64,000 bases of DNA from Lucifuga dentata (lineage: Eukaryota > Chordata > Actinopteri > Ophidiiformes > Bythitidae), in contig VXCM01001353.1 in the NCBI GenBank assembly GCA_014773175.1, forward strand, positions 124,001-188,000, written 5' to 3'. The notes below the pieces were generated by a model that was given only the letters and a program-made list of their open reading frames with translations, was not told the origin of the DNA and did not search any database. Positions 35,601 through 43,229 of the stretch are shown one piece after another. The stretch's first letter is position 1. Each line of letters opens with the position of its first letter. The translations under genes and the position numbers were made by a program.

Positions 35601-37608
35601 GCAGGATACACACTCTTCCACAAAGTTCGTCTGGACCTGGGCTCCCTGAGGATAATGAGTGCGTAATTACTATGTGATTGCCTGATGCCGTCTCCTGTAA
35701 TGAGACCACACATCAGTGTTGTTTTAACCTCCAGACGCCTCACCCTGTAGCACTTAATAATGCCTTGTTTAGAATCCCCAGCTGTCCAAGTGCAATATGC
35801 GTTCCGTTTCCACACACCCTCTGCTCTGAAATCAAAATAATGAATTTCCAGTGGTCCGCGTTCACATCGCTTGGTGTGGGCTTGAAACTGGGCCTCTTGA
35901 CATGAACTCATGCACACAGGTGTAAAGGAATGCATGTGTTCATGTAGAGATATGCGTGCCAGTCCTACACATCTTTTCCTAGCTAGCATTCACCTTATAA
36001 CATAAAGACGCAACAAGCATACACACACACGTGCACACACTTCTGCATGTAGTTATATCAATAACTATAATGATATCAATATGAAACACACTCACACTTG
36101 CCTGTTAAAATGTGAGCATTCACACACATGAGCTCACACACACATCTTCAGGCCATATTCTGCTCATTATTAGTCAGCCCCACCTTCCCAGTTGTGTCCA
36201 AGTATGTCTTTGATTAGAGTTTGTGGATTAGATGTAATAGTGTGTAGTGTGCAAGTGTGTGTGTGTAAAGTTGGAATAGAACTTCAGCCACCCTCCCATC
36301 CTCCTCGTCTGGTCTGGGTTCTGACAGCACATGTTCCCACCCTCCCTCTGCATGGTACTCATTTGGCTTTCAGGCGGCTTGACGAGAGCTGGGGATGGGG
36401 GGAATAATGAGTTCAAGATGAAGAAAAGATTATGAAGAGACACTGGTTTGGTGCATCTTGCGCTTCTCATGAACTTTATCATCATCTCATATAGGCAGTG
36501 TGAAGGGAGGGCAGGAAAAGGTTCTGGTCATGGGCATCATATAACATTAAGTGTAAATCAGAAAATTACAAGAATATTTTTTTTTTTTGTTCAGGGAAGC
36601 AACATCAGCTCTGCAATGAAATTTAATTGAATAAATGTACTTGCTGATGTTATGTAGCTATGTGTGTGGTTATTTACCTTAGAGCAGCTGTCTTTAGTCC
36701 CTGTTTACTTCTGCTGTTGCACTTTGTGACTGTACATTTGCATCTTTTCTGTTTACCAGCTACAGACCTCCAGTTTTCCCAGACCCTTCTTGGTCGACCT
36801 GTGCCATTTGCTACAGCAGGAGATTGTTACAGTGCAGCCAAGTGTCCACAGGTAGGCGAAATACTGTACATTGTGTTCTCATAACACACCTAAAGAGTCA
36901 TGTGATTTATACCATATGTTGTTATTGGACTGAATGTCAAAGAAGTGGGCTTGTTACTAAAGAGGTACTGCTGTAATTTGCTGCACCTGCTGGGAAGTTA
37001 TGAAAGTGACGAACAAGTAATGTCTTTCTCTAATACGCTCTGAGGAAGGTGATTCCCACTTACTTAACTTGCTTGTGATTCCTGCTTTAATAACTTCTCA
37101 GAAATAACTTCAATGTGTCTACAGGGCCAGTTCAGCATTAATCTGACTGGCACTGGCCTGAAAGTGGCTGAAGCCACCAAGTGGACATCCCAGGGCAACT
37201 ATGTTTCAGTCAAAGTCCATAGATCTGAGGTAAGAAGATAGCAGTACATTCATATAATATTTGTCTGTGCCATGTGGCTTTATATGGGTTAAACAATATG
37301 ATTCTCAAGGAATGAGTAATGATGTAAATGTTCCTTTAGTTGTCATGTTACTGGAAACGCAATCATGGTTTTGGAGCGTTGGAGTAAAATTGTTGAGATT
37401 GTTGGCACTGAAACGTCTGATTCACTGAAGAGGAATCTCCAGTGACATTTATGAAGCTCGTATTCTTCAAAGATGAACTTTGCCAACTCGTTCCACTCTC
37501 ATTTGTTTCTGTCTGTAGGATGGAACAAGAATCTACGGTCGCTGTGGCGGTTTCTGTGGGAAGTGCATTCCCCAGACTCACAATGGCCTACTCCTTCAAG
37601 TCCAGTGA
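168..37608 (+). CDS. adamts20: GON-domain ADAMTS metalloprotease, C-terminal part (24 exons)
   Basis: This is a split gene for a secreted ADAMTS protease of the ADAMTS9/ADAMTS20 (GON) subgroup, which cleaves matrix proteoglycans such as versican. The 24 exons listed separately join in frame into about 1,170 residues: end of the spacer, TSR2 to TSR15, then the GON domain. Fourteen TSRs after the spacer plus a GON domain is the layout of only these two vertebrate paralogues. I prefer ADAMTS20 because several segments fit my memory of that paralogue better: TSR4 with [13 protein letters not shown]7 with [15 protein letters not shown]8 with NYHQP, TSR12 with DVYCRLKG and the GON end with RSEDGTR. 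An alignment against both paralogues would settle it. Established mouse work ties ADAMTS20 to melanoblast migration (belted) and to overlap with ADAMTS9. The 5' part, including the HExxH catalytic site, lies outside the window. Two exons carry assembly duplications. Confidence 0.87.
281..311 (+). repeat. GT microsatellite
   Basis: A pure GT run close to a splice donor at 264. Confidence 0.95.
975..1185 (+). repeat. dispersed repeat, family A copy 1
   Basis: Shares an order of blocks with 19375-19540: acatgcaca, tttgatt, gcaattat/gcgattaa, tacatg.atg..aga/ggaattaat.gg, then taattgg and a gag-rich end. Short tttacatgc and gcatgtaaac ends nearby suggest an old non-autonomous DNA transposon. Confidence 0.45.
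1887..2053 (+). CDS. adamts20: adamts20 exon: spacer domain, part 2
   Basis: Acceptor tctcag, donor gttagg. Its first two bases complete an alanine codon with the last base of the 168-263 exon, giving the join DDNYL-ALSDS. It encodes [16 protein letters not shown] and EYSGSD, then [16 protein letters not shown], beta-strand segments typical of the spacer. The sequence NCT is a possible N-glycosylation site. It ends in phase 0. Confidence 0.93.
2328..2457 (+). CDS. adamts20: adamts20 exon: end of spacer and start of TSR2
   Basis: Acceptor tccatag, donor gtaaca. It encodes [20 protein letters not shown], the last spacer strands, then [13 protein letters not shown], the first half of TSR2. The usual C-x-x-S/T-C O-fucosylation motif of a TSR is replaced here by CNRIC. 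One base is carried over to the next exon. Confidence 0.93.
2901..3027 (+). CDS. adamts20: adamts20 exon: TSR2, second half
   Basis: Acceptor gtctgtag, donor gtgcac, two bases carried over. It encodes GERRRKVVC through [20 protein letters not shown], the rest of TSR2 with its conserved cysteines. The tract before the acceptor is TG-rich instead of a plain pyrimidine run. A CA repeat starts 14 bases after the donor. Confidence 0.92.
3042..3061 (+). repeat. CA microsatellite
   Basis: A pure CA run 14 bases after the donor at 3028. Confidence 0.95.
3235..3445 (+). CDS. adamts20: adamts20 exon: TSR3
   Basis: Acceptor cacacag, donor gtacag. It encodes [20 protein letters not shown] and continues to [17 protein letters not shown], so it holds TSR3 plus the tryptophan strand of TSR4. 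TSR3 has CSAKC where an O-fucosylated repeat would have S or T. The exon ends in phase 0 just before the first TSR4 cysteine, which sets the pattern for the exons that follow. Confidence 0.93.
3446..4469 (+). other. intron with a dispersed repeat fragment
   Basis: Apart from a repeat fragment at 4048-4130, shared with 31434-31500, I see nothing coding. The tract is AT-rich. Confidence 0.5.
4048..4130 (+). repeat. dispersed repeat, family B copy 1
   Basis: The block around aaatgatccattggctta and the following aaacggt and aagcaatctg recurs with few changes at 31434-31500. It lies inside an intron. Confidence 0.55.
4470..4634 (+). CDS. adamts20: adamts20 exon: TSR4
   Basis: Acceptor ttaacag, donor gtgggg, 55 codons, phase 0 on both sides. 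It begins exactly at the first TSR cysteine ([19 protein letters not shown]) and ends with the tryptophan strand WSVSEWSE of the next repeat. CSKTCG is a consensus O-fucosylation site, and the W-x-x-W strand is a usual C-mannosylation site. The [10 protein letters not shown] stretch favours ADAMTS20 over ADAMTS9. Confidence 0.94.
4827..4997 (+). CDS. adamts20: adamts20 exon: TSR5
   Basis: Acceptor cccctcag, donor gtaagt, 57 codons, phase 0-0. It runs from [16 protein letters not shown] through [13 protein letters not shown] to [10 protein letters not shown]. Six TSR cysteines are present. The intron before it is only 192 bases. A CA repeat containing a single N starts 15 bases after the donor. 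Confidence 0.94.
5013..5053 (+). repeat. CA microsatellite with single-N gap
   Basis: A CA run, slightly interrupted, directly after the N at 5012 and 15 bases after a donor. Confidence 0.95.
5329..5359 (+). repeat. CA microsatellite
   Basis: A pure CA run in an intron. Confidence 0.95.
5690..5725 (+). repeat. TG microsatellite
   Basis: A pure TG run in the same intron as two CA runs, so the transcript could pair with itself here. Confidence 0.95.
5856..5975 (+). CDS. adamts20: adamts20 exon: TSR6, first part
   Basis: Acceptor tttcacag, donor gtaaga, 40 codons, phase 0-0. It encodes [16 protein letters not shown] and [11 protein letters not shown]. The last two TSR6 cysteines (DCEMPAC) are on the next exon, so this repeat is split once more than its neighbours. 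Confidence 0.93.
5976..8610 (+). other. intron with a MITE-like element and poly-C gap
   Basis: It holds a poly-C tract with an N at 7443 and an inverted-repeat element at 7639-8219 (listed separately). The open frames in this intron show no domain and no splice support. Confidence 0.6.
7639..8219. mobile_element. MITE-like inverted-repeat element
   Basis: The left end (7639-7671, starting aggaccataccggc) and the reverse complement of the right end (8187-8219) match at about 29 of 33 positions. The 581-base element has no coding capacity, which fits a non-autonomous DNA transposon. I could not identify a clear target-site duplication, so the superfamily is open. Confidence 0.75.
8611..8783 (+). 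CDS. adamts20: adamts20 exon: end of TSR6 and linker (assembly-broken)
   Basis: Acceptor tttgcag, donor gtatga. It starts [15 protein letters not shown] and should end QWRYGSWTM, a short proline-rich linker leading into TSR7. As assembled, 64 bases (8627-8690) are repeated at 8692-8755 around the N at 8691. That adds 65 bases and shifts the frame. With one copy the exon is 108 bases, 36 codons, phase 0-0, and reads cleanly. I take the break as an assembly error, not a gene lesion. Confidence 0.85.
8627..8755 (+). repeat. 64-base duplication around N8691 (assembly join)
   Basis: Bases 8627-8690 and 8692-8755 are identical and separated by one N. Collapsing them restores the exon frame. Confidence 0.92.
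9258..9318 (+). repeat. CA microsatellite (about 30 units)
   Basis: A pure CA run of about 60 bases, among the longest in the window. Confidence 0.95.
9562..9610 (+). repeat. CA microsatellite
   Basis: A second long CA run in the same intron. Confidence 0.95.
10580..10806 (+). CDS. adamts20: adamts20 exon: TSR7 (assembly-broken)
   Basis: Acceptor cctccag, donor gtgagt. It encodes [18 protein letters not shown] and [18 protein letters not shown], ending WRAGEWSP. Bases 10676-10736 recur exactly at 10738-10798 around the N at 10737, adding 62 bases and breaking the frame. With one copy the exon is 165 bases, 55 codons, phase 0-0. The clean read after removal is strong evidence for a contig-join artefact. 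Confidence 0.87.
10676..10798 (+). repeat. 61-base duplication around N10737 (assembly join)
   Basis: Bases 10676-10736 equal 10738-10798. Removing one copy plus the N restores TSR7. Confidence 0.92.
10807..11721 (+). other. intron, no recognisable feature
   Basis: I see nothing beyond a short poly-T tract near 10885. The sequence is AT-rich. Confidence 0.5.
11722..11985 (+). CDS. adamts20: adamts20 exon: TSR8 and linker
   Basis: Acceptor tgctcag, donor gtatgt, 88 codons, phase 0-0. It encodes [16 protein letters not shown] and [17 protein letters not shown], then a Tyr/Pro/His-rich linker of about 30 residues ([18 protein letters not shown]), and ends [10 protein letters not shown]. The linker sits where both ADAMTS9 and ADAMTS20 have a variable spacer between TSR8 and TSR9. 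The upstream open frame from 11458 is intron sequence that happens to stay open into the exon. Confidence 0.93.
11986..15218 (+). other. intron, mostly featureless
   Basis: Only a poly-T tract at 14859-14880 and a TG repeat right before the acceptor (15181-15210) stand out. No coding exon was recognised on either strand. Confidence 0.5.
15219..15380 (+). CDS. adamts20: adamts20 exon: TSR9
   Basis: Acceptor ttctccag just after a TG repeat, donor gtgagg, 54 codons, phase 0-0. It runs [18 protein letters not shown] to [17 protein letters not shown] has alanine where most TSRs have glycine after the second cysteine. Confidence 0.94.
15654..15830 (+). CDS. adamts20: adamts20 exon: TSR10
   Basis: Acceptor cccctcag, donor gtacga, 59 codons, phase 0-0. 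It encodes [20 protein letters not shown], continues to CNLQPCPG, and ends SWHRRPWKP. The intron that follows is nearly 14 kb, by far the longest in the window. If the donor is not used, the frame stays open to a stop at 15895-15897. Confidence 0.94.
16521..16651 (+). repeat. 65-base duplication around N16586 (assembly join)
   Basis: Bases 16521-16585 equal 16587-16651. The unit includes a poly-T tract and an AATAAA. Confidence 0.9.
17626..18557 (+). mobile_element. decayed Tc1/mariner element
   Basis: Two inverted ends match closely: the left reads cactacaggccagaag from 17628, and the right is its reverse complement ending at 18555. The match runs about 40 bases with few differences. Both ends are flanked by TA, the Tc1/mariner target duplication. 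The element is about 930 bases, shorter than the roughly 1.6 kb of full Tc1 elements, so it is internally deleted. A transposase fragment lies inside (18191-18220), and a tandem AT-rich array occupies about 18233-18323. Confidence 0.88.
18182..18220 (+). pseudogene. Tc1 transposase remnant
   Basis: The plus strand reads [13 protein letters not shown], the QQDNDPKH motif around the second catalytic aspartate of Tc1-type DDE transposases. No long frame surrounds it, so the transposase gene is dead. Confidence 0.85.
19033..19715. repeat. inverted arms flanking a repeat block
   Basis: The left arm (19033-19082) carries aggcaactggacttgct and agcctcttcagttctgaatc. The right arm (19643-19715) carries their reverse complements, one exact and one near-exact. 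The motif pair resembles a common fish interspersed repeat with aagtccagttgcct ends. A perfect 10-base hairpin lies inside at 19262-19286. Confidence 0.55.
19375..19540 (+). repeat. dispersed repeat, family A copy 2
   Basis: Diverged relative of 975-1185. It begins ttttacatgcacaatacac and shares the tttgatta and gaattaatgggt blocks. It lies between the inverted arms at 19033-19082 and 19643-19715. Confidence 0.45.
25228..25254 (+). repeat. GT microsatellite
   Basis: A GT run in the 14 kb intron. Confidence 0.95.
29812..29979 (+). CDS. adamts20: adamts20 exon: TSR11
   Basis: Acceptor ttcctccag, donor gtatgt, 56 codons, phase 0-0. It runs [16 protein letters not shown] and [13 protein letters not shown] to [10 protein letters not shown]. 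The residue after the second cysteine is Asp rather than Gly. A poly-C tract with a single N lies 33 bases upstream of the exon. Confidence 0.94.
29980..32325 (+). other. intron with poly-T/poly-G gaps and a repeat fragment
   Basis: Single Ns sit in poly-T (30895) and before poly-G (31281). A repeat fragment at 31434-31500 matches one near 4048. Nothing coding is seen. Confidence 0.5.
31434..31500 (+). repeat. dispersed repeat, family B copy 2
   Basis: Reads aaatgatccattgtctta, then caaacggtgcaagcaatctg, a close relative of the block at 4048-4130. A gcatgtaaac end follows near 31608-31617, so the whole element may run to there. Confidence 0.55.
32326..32499 (+). CDS. adamts20: adamts20 exon: TSR12
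   Basis: Acceptor tttacaag, donor gtaagc, 58 codons, phase 0-0. It encodes [20 protein letters not shown] to [10 protein letters not shown]. The DVYCRLKG stretch with its following basic segment fits ADAMTS20 better than ADAMTS9. Confidence 0.94.
32500..33399 (+). other. intron with a CT repeat
   Basis: A pure CT tract runs at about 32628-32659. No gene is seen in the rest. Confidence 0.5.
32628..32659 (+). repeat. CT microsatellite
   Basis: A pure CT run, the only one of its kind seen here. Confidence 0.95.
33400..33570 (+). CDS. adamts20: adamts20 exon: TSR13
   Basis: Acceptor ccctgtag, donor gtagga, 57 codons, phase 0-0. It encodes [16 protein letters not shown] and [13 protein letters not shown] to [10 protein letters not shown]. 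All six cysteines and the O-fucosylation motif are intact. Confidence 0.94.
33799..33999 (+). CDS. adamts20: adamts20 exon: TSR14
   Basis: Acceptor tcactcag, donor gtgtgt, 67 codons, phase 0-0. It encodes [16 protein letters not shown], then a longer loop rich in Ser and Pro ([18 protein letters not shown]), then [20 protein letters not shown] long loop in this repeat is also seen in mammalian members of the subgroup. Confidence 0.94.
34180..34309 (+). CDS. adamts20: adamts20 exon: TSR15
   Basis: Donor gtgagt; the acceptor gtgcgccag follows a TG-rich, purine-containing tract and looks weak. It encodes [16 protein letters not shown] to CQERE and leaves one base (t) that joins gc of the next exon to give the closing cysteine. 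This is the last TSR. Confidence 0.92.
35137..35231 (+). CDS. adamts20: adamts20 exon: GON domain, part 1
   Basis: Acceptor ttctcccag, donor gtgtgt. After the split cysteine codon it encodes [14 protein letters not shown], then [14 protein letters not shown]. This is the start of the GON domain, named for the nematode GON-1 protease. It ends in phase 0. The next intron is only 98 bases. Confidence 0.92.
35330..35424 (+). CDS. adamts20: adamts20 exon: GON domain, part 2
   Basis: Acceptor gactttag, donor gtgtgt. It encodes [20 protein letters not shown] and then NYSEVYGH, with two bases carried over to complete Arg. The FPKEYLTL and SEVYGH motifs are strongly conserved GON features. NYS is a possible N-glycosylation site. 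Confidence 0.92.
35525..35658 (+). CDS. adamts20: adamts20 exon: GON domain, part 3
   Basis: Acceptor tatgtgaag, donor gtgcgt, one base in and one base out. It encodes [19 protein letters not shown], then [20 protein letters not shown]. The [11 protein letters not shown] motif is a GON signature, with NGS a possible N-glycosylation site. Confidence 0.92.
36760..36851 (+). CDS. adamts20: adamts20 exon: GON domain, part 4
   Basis: Acceptor gtttaccag, donor gtaggc. It encodes [20 protein letters not shown] and [11 protein letters not shown], the best conserved part of the GON domain. It ends in phase 0. Confidence 0.94.
37125..37229 (+). CDS. adamts20: adamts20 exon: GON domain, part 5
   Basis: Acceptor gtctacag, donor gtaaga, 35 codons, phase 0-0. 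It encodes [20 protein letters not shown], then [17 protein letters not shown] is a possible N-glycosylation site. Confidence 0.94.
37519..37608 (+). CDS. adamts20: adamts20 last coding exon: end of GON domain and stop
   Basis: Acceptor gtctgtag. It encodes [18 protein letters not shown] and ends GLLLQVQ with a TGA stop at 37606-37608. The cysteine cluster CGGFCGKC closes the GON domain, as in the mammalian proteins. Confidence 0.95.
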   Translation, partial: DGTRIYGRCGGFCGKCIPQTHNGLLLQVQ

Positions 37609-38090
37609 GGGCCACGCAGAGACCAAACCTTAAGTCTGTCCTTATAATTGTAACAGTAGCCCAGCTGCAGTAATGATGATTTGTTGAACTTATGTAGTCA
37701 TCTGTGAGAGTGGACTAGGAACATCTAACAGTATTCATGCTACAGTAATGTCATCTGCTCCCAAATGGCAGCTAAAAAAAAGCAGACAACAAGAAGCTAC
37801 ATATTGTACAGTATTGTAGGGCCACACCCGGTCCTTCATTTAAACTAACTCTGAAGAGAAGACAGCTAGTTTTACTTGCCAGCATTGCAATGGCTACCAA
37901 ATGCATTGGTGCATTGTAATGGAGAATTTCCAGCTTCATAGAAAGGGATGCAGTAATTCAAAGCAAAATAGCAACTACTCATAGCAAAACCTAACTGGCT
38001 ATTCTCTCTAATCAAGTGAGAGATTCCTGTCTTCTAAAGGCAACATTTGCTTGTGGTACTCTGTGAAATAAAAAAGCAAATGTGTATTCA
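37609..38090 (+). other. adamts20: adamts20 proximal 3' UTR with poly(A) signal
   Basis: No coding sequence follows the stop codon. The first AATAAA on this strand is at 38067-38072, so a 3' UTR of about 480 bases is the simplest model. Longer forms are possible: the sequence stays AT-rich and carries a Pumilio-type TGTAGATA at 38929-38936 and further AATAAA hexamers near 39970. The choice between ends cannot be made without transcript data. Confidence 0.5.
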
Positions 38091-40100
38091 TTTGGTTAAA
38101 AATAACAATCTGGAAATTGGCATAAAGTATCTGGAGATAATCTAGTTATATGTTACCTTTCACAGTACATACATATTTATAGTGACCGTTGCATGTTCAC
38201 TTTTTAGTTGTAACTTATCCATGCTGACTTTATGATCAACAACACATCAAAAAGTGAATATTTGTGCGTAATAATCCTTGCAATCCTCTAGGTACAAAAA
38301 TATGCTGCAGACAAGACATAAGACATCAGTTTTCCTAACATTGTGACTACTACATGAGCTGCAGATGCTACATCCTGACATGAGTTTAAGGCTCAGCACT
38401 TAATGGAAAGAGTAAGCTGGCGACTAACTACTGATATCCTAGCTGACCTGCCTTATCTCAGAGGTCAAACATTTGGGGCTGTGAGCCTTTCTAACCACTA
38501 AAGTAACTGTAGTTCTCATTGTTGTGTATTTCTAGTGTTTGTCTCCAGTCATTTATTATCAGGAATTTCACAAAACTACTGAAAACTCCCTATAATCCAC
38601 TGACTGACAGACAGAACAAAAAACGGTACTGTGAGGAAAAAGTTGAAATATTGCAATCTTTCAGCGTAGTATGGTGCAAAAGTATTCTGTGGCTTTTAAG
38701 CCTTTATGATTGTTTTCTTCTTTTTTTTTTAAGTTTTTTTTTTAACTAAGTTACACAGACAAGTTCTCATCTGTTACACAGTGACTTTATCAGGTGTGAT
38801 GTATCTACTCACACCCTCACCGGGCCTTGTGTAGGTACCTGCAACCTACCTCTCACACAGCATCCATACTCTACAGAGAAATGTGTTGTACAATATTTAT
38901 GTTTGACCATATTTATTCTGTAATGATTTGTAGATAAGTTTTAAGATACAATGACTACTGGCAACTGAGAAGCCATTGTCTGGATTTTTTTTTTTTTTTT
39001 TTTTNTTTTTTTTTTTTTTTTTTTAGTCCTTTGTCTGCTTTGCTGAAACGGTATTAGCTGACTGTAGTGAATAACCACTAACTTTAAATGAGGATCTTCT
39101 GAATGGTGCTTTTGAACTACTGGAATTACGTCTGATCTTGAGAAGGAAAACAGTGGCTTTGGGAATGACGAGCTTCAGATCATTCTGACAGGGCTTGGCT
39201 TGAAGTTTCTTCAGCAGATGTAAAGTCTTCCTATAAAGTAATGGTTCTTTTATTAATGTAGCTGAAAATCTAGCTGCAATGTTGCCAGATAAAACAGATT
39301 TGAGTACTTCTGTCATCATGAGTGAATTTCACAAAGTCCAGTGCTACAATTTATTGAGCATGTCGAGCAGTGTCTAACATGCTGGTGTGTTGATGTCAAG
39401 CTTTAACCAAAGTTAGCAGAGAGATGCATATTAGAATTTTTTCTTATCTTAGACAATGTAGTTTCTTCTGATTTAAAGAATGGCTAAAAAAAAAAAAAAA
39501 AAANAAAAAAAAAAAAAAAAAATTAAAAATTAAAATAAAAAATAAAAGTCAATGAGCAGCTAGAAAACATTTGGCTATCATATGATGGTCAATTGTGCTA
39601 TGAGGTCTGTATCAGAAATTTAAACTATACTTGATGCACTATGTGCCATAAATTTTGTAGAAAGGTAATCCTGTGTTTTTTGTAATAACCGGTTAAGATT
39701 TGTAACTTATGGTATATGTTTTTTTTAATATTCATACTTGAATTGTCAACAGTGTGCTGAATACCTAATGGGCGTTGGTACTGAATAGAGAAACAGTGTG
39801 CTTGTTTGCTTGCTTTATCCAAAGATGTTTTTTTTTTAAAGAATCAGATGTACCTACAGTATGCATGTAGCCTGTGTAAAGGAAATGAATGATTGATTCT
39901 GGTGCTATCGGTGACTAATCGTACCAATACTGTATGTCTTGCTACTGTACTAACATTGTTAAAAATAATAATAATAAAAAATAATGCCGTTCAGCTGACT
40001 CACAAGTTGACTTATTGCCTCCACCATGGGCATTGTTTCCACCAATTTCTCAAAAACTTATGAACCAATTTTTATTTCTTAACCCTGTGAGATAGGGCAC

Positions 40101-40134
40101 ATTATATATATCTATATATATATATAGATATATA
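40101..40134 (+). repeat. AT-rich palindromic tract
   Basis: Alternating TA with interspersed ATCTA/TAGAT, self-complementary over most of its length. Confidence 0.85.
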
Positions 40135-40296
40135 TTGTTCATTGCTTCAAAAGTAATATACTTATCTCAAAAAAAAAAAAAAAACNAAAAAAAAAAAAAA
40201 AAACCCAGACATATTTAACCCATGGTAGAATATCAAGAAGTGACATTTCTTTTATATCAAATAAAGTGATTGTCCTATTAGTATTATAGTATAGTA

Positions 40297-40575
40297 TGGT
40301 GGCTGGCGCTGTTGCATCACAACAAGACGGGCTTGAGTTTGAAACCCTATGCCAGCACTAGTCATTTCTTTGAGGAGATTCCATGTTCTCCCCCATGTTG
40401 CATGAGTTTCCTTCAGGTACTCTGTTTGCCCACCATCAGAAAAAGCTCCTACCACTGCCCTTGCACAAGGACTACAAAATAGAGCTAGAGTCAGTCCTCA
40501 GGTACTGTACTGCGGCTGCATACTGCTGCTAGTAGTAAGGATGGATCAAATGCAGAGAATGAATTTCTCCACAAA
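40297..40575 (+). mobile_element. tRNA-headed SINE-like repeat
   Basis: It starts ggtggctggcgctgttgc, followed by a degenerate box B (gagtttgaaaccc), then ccatgttctcccccatg and tttccttcaggtactctg, and ends ggatcaaatgcagagaat. This order of blocks is typical of an abundant fish SINE-type repeat. The family name was not determined. Confidence 0.65.
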
Positions 40576-42467
40576 AATTTTGTGATCAATTAATACTACA
40601 TCTTAATAGCTTAATACATCTTTCGTGGTTGGATTCAGCACTTCCAGGACTATAAACACACACATATTATGAACAATTGTTACTGTCATTTCCAAAGTCC
40701 CTTGCACAGACATGCAATTGGCAATATTTTTTATTTTTGATCAGCCCTAAAAATTTAAATTGCAACAAGGCACGTTTTGTCTCGACCCTGTTTAGTCTTG
40801 GCAAAGGTATGCACTCTCATGAGAGCCCTTCTAGTCCATTTTGTGATCTATTAAAAAAAAAAAAAAAAATTATGACATTTTATTGGCATTTTGCTACTCC
40901 AGAATTTATTTTAACAAATACTGCAGAGCAACAATTAAAATGAAGCTAAAAAGAAAAAGTACAGAGAGGCTGGTTGTTTAATGAACGGGGTAGCAGTTCA
41001 ACATTGGCTCAGTCTTCGCCAGGTTTGGTCCATGTGGCTTCACTTAGTGTGCAGGTTGCATTTCCACAACATGACTTTGAGTTCAGTTCCACCTAAATAC
41101 AGCAAAAGCCTTTTGGTTCATTTCTCACTGAAGTACACATATTCTTGAATTGTGAAAACAGTTGAAGCTGTTGACTTCCTTATGACTCACCAAATTGTTA
41201 TGTCAAATTAAAGAATGAGGTAAGTTCTGAATAGCCTTTGAAAATCTCACCAAGAGCTGGAGAGTTCTGGAGGAATTATGTCACCAAAAATGACTCAGTA
41301 ATGAAGGTGCAGGTACTTTGGCAAAGAGACGTTGTTTATGCACAAGCTGCTTTTGCAGGGCTCATTGCACAGAGATAGTTTTGTACATTAAATGAAAACA
41401 GATACTGTGGTCCCTGAAGAACTGCTTTGATTTCTTGCCAAAAGCCTGCCTTGGTTCCTAAAATCTAATCTAAGGATTTGGAAGAGTCTTGAAGCACGAC
41501 AACAACCCCCCTCCAAATCAGTTTTCCAGTGAAACCAAGCTGTGCCGAGGTCCCTTCCAGACTCCCCAGGCTATGGATACGTTAGAAAAAACTTCCCAGC
41601 CTGTTTGTTGTGAGCATGAACCAGACGTCTTTAATGACTGAGCTGAAAAACACAAACCTGCACTGAGAATCCTCATAAAACAAACTAGTGATTGATGTTT
41701 ACCATGAAGTGCCGTCTGCTTTGAGAAAACAGCACTGACATTGCCCTGCAACCTGTTGTAAGGCATGAATCCTGATGCATGACCATGCACTCAAATCACT
41801 CTATTACTTACCATAAGGTGGAGTTTTAATTAAATTCTTTACTTTTATTACAAATTTTAACTTAAGTGCTTGCCAAATCTCCCCCTTTGATGATGAAATA
41901 TGACAATTTTGAGGTGTATATTATATAAATCATTAAATCTACTTAAATATTCTAACGTTCAGCATTTACTAGTGCACTACACAATTACAGTGATATTGTT
42001 GGTGAACTATAAACTCAGAAGTAAGTATTCATTTTGACTATTTTGAACTGTCCTCTGACCATACCCAAAGCTTGAGACCAAAGGAAACATGTATTTCATT
42101 AAATAATGCAAACAGTGACCCCTAGTGTATCAAATTAGATTGCATCAAATTTGACCTTTTGGAAGTCACAAGTGATTGAATCACACAGACGTGACCTGTA
42201 AATCTGATGTTTTTTTGTTTTTTTTTAATAGTTTTACATAAATAGTTATTTACATTGAGGAATAAGCTCATTTACTTATATTATGTATTTTAAACTAAGT
42301 TTTTAAATAAATGTAATTGGAAAGTAAATACAAACACTGAAATTGAAATTTAGAGTGAATGTGCTAATTTAATTTCACAACATCACATTTCACAACTCAG
42401 TCTTTGCACTTATCTTTATTAAGACTGAACTAGTTAGAAGTATTGCAATTGCACCTTCTATTACTGT

Positions 42468-42482
42468 CCAGTAGATGGCGGT
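42468..42482 (+). promoter_or_regulatory. CTCF-type motif
   Basis: CCAGTAGATGGCGGT fits the CTCF core consensus CCASYAGRKGGCRSY at all 15 positions. It is in the intergenic stretch between the two genes. A weaker match with two mismatches lies on the minus strand at about 42115-42128. Binding is inferred from sequence only. Confidence 0.5.
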
Positions 42483-43110
42483 GAAGCATCACATAACCTC
42501 GGGTTTATGACTGTGGAGTTGCTTCTGAGTATCCACAAAAAGTCCTCTGAAGCTGATCGTTCGATGATAATATGAAATTGATTTAATCTTCCTTCAGTTT
42601 TATATATATATATATATATTCAGTCTTTTTTTTCCCCCTATGTACATCTGTGATTCTAACAGCATGGACAGCAACATTCACTTGTCCAACTCAACCGTCC
42701 AAATATTTTTCACAATGCAAGTTGTTCTTGCATAGAAAGTTGCATAAGCATGGGGAAAGCTCGGATACCTCACACACACATGCATGCCCCCACACATCTC
42801 TCACACATACAAATCCTGTAGTAGAACAGTTGGCCTTGAACAGTATCAAGTTCATCTTTTGATCATGACCATGTCTGTGTCAAAAGTCCATGAAAACCAC
42901 ACACGATTACACACATATCTCTACTGCCATCTGGGCTTTCAGTATTTTAGGGATACAAGCTGTTGGCACGTTGCTGTAAGTGCATTACAGACTGGACTGT
43001 CAGCCATACTGCCAGTGTTTTTGAAGGAAATAGTGTCAACTTTGCTTTAACTGGGTGAGACTGAATGAGGTCACTTTTAGGTTTTGTATTACATGTCTAA
43101 AGTGTCCATT

Positions 43111-43128
43111 TTGTAACAGCTGCATATG

Positions 43129-43166
<38 letters not shown>

Positions 43167-43188
43167 AGANTTGTAACAGCTGCATATG

Positions 43189-43226
<38 letters not shown>

Positions 43227-43229
43227 AGA
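43111..43229 (+). repeat. 59-base duplication around N43170 with TG repeats
   Basis: Bases 43111-43169 equal 43171-43229. Each copy has a TG repeat of about 34 bases; the true locus is probably one repeat. Confidence 0.9.

Larger units (their letters stand above)
34310..36759 (+). other. GON-region introns, no other feature
   Basis: Introns 34310-35136 and 35659-36759 flank three small GON exons. They contain short CA-rich patches near 36020-36150 and nothing coding that I can support. Confidence 0.45.

Noticed and set aside
168..37608. Assignment of the gene to adamts9 rather than adamts20
   Set aside because: Domain layout fits both, but several TSR and GON segments fit ADAMTS20 better from memory; kept as the main alternative, not excluded.
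39023..39319. 98-codon minus-strand frame next to a poly-T tract, as a retrocopy
   Set aside because: The encoded sequence is not recognised, and the poly-T contains an assembly gap, so its nature is unclear.
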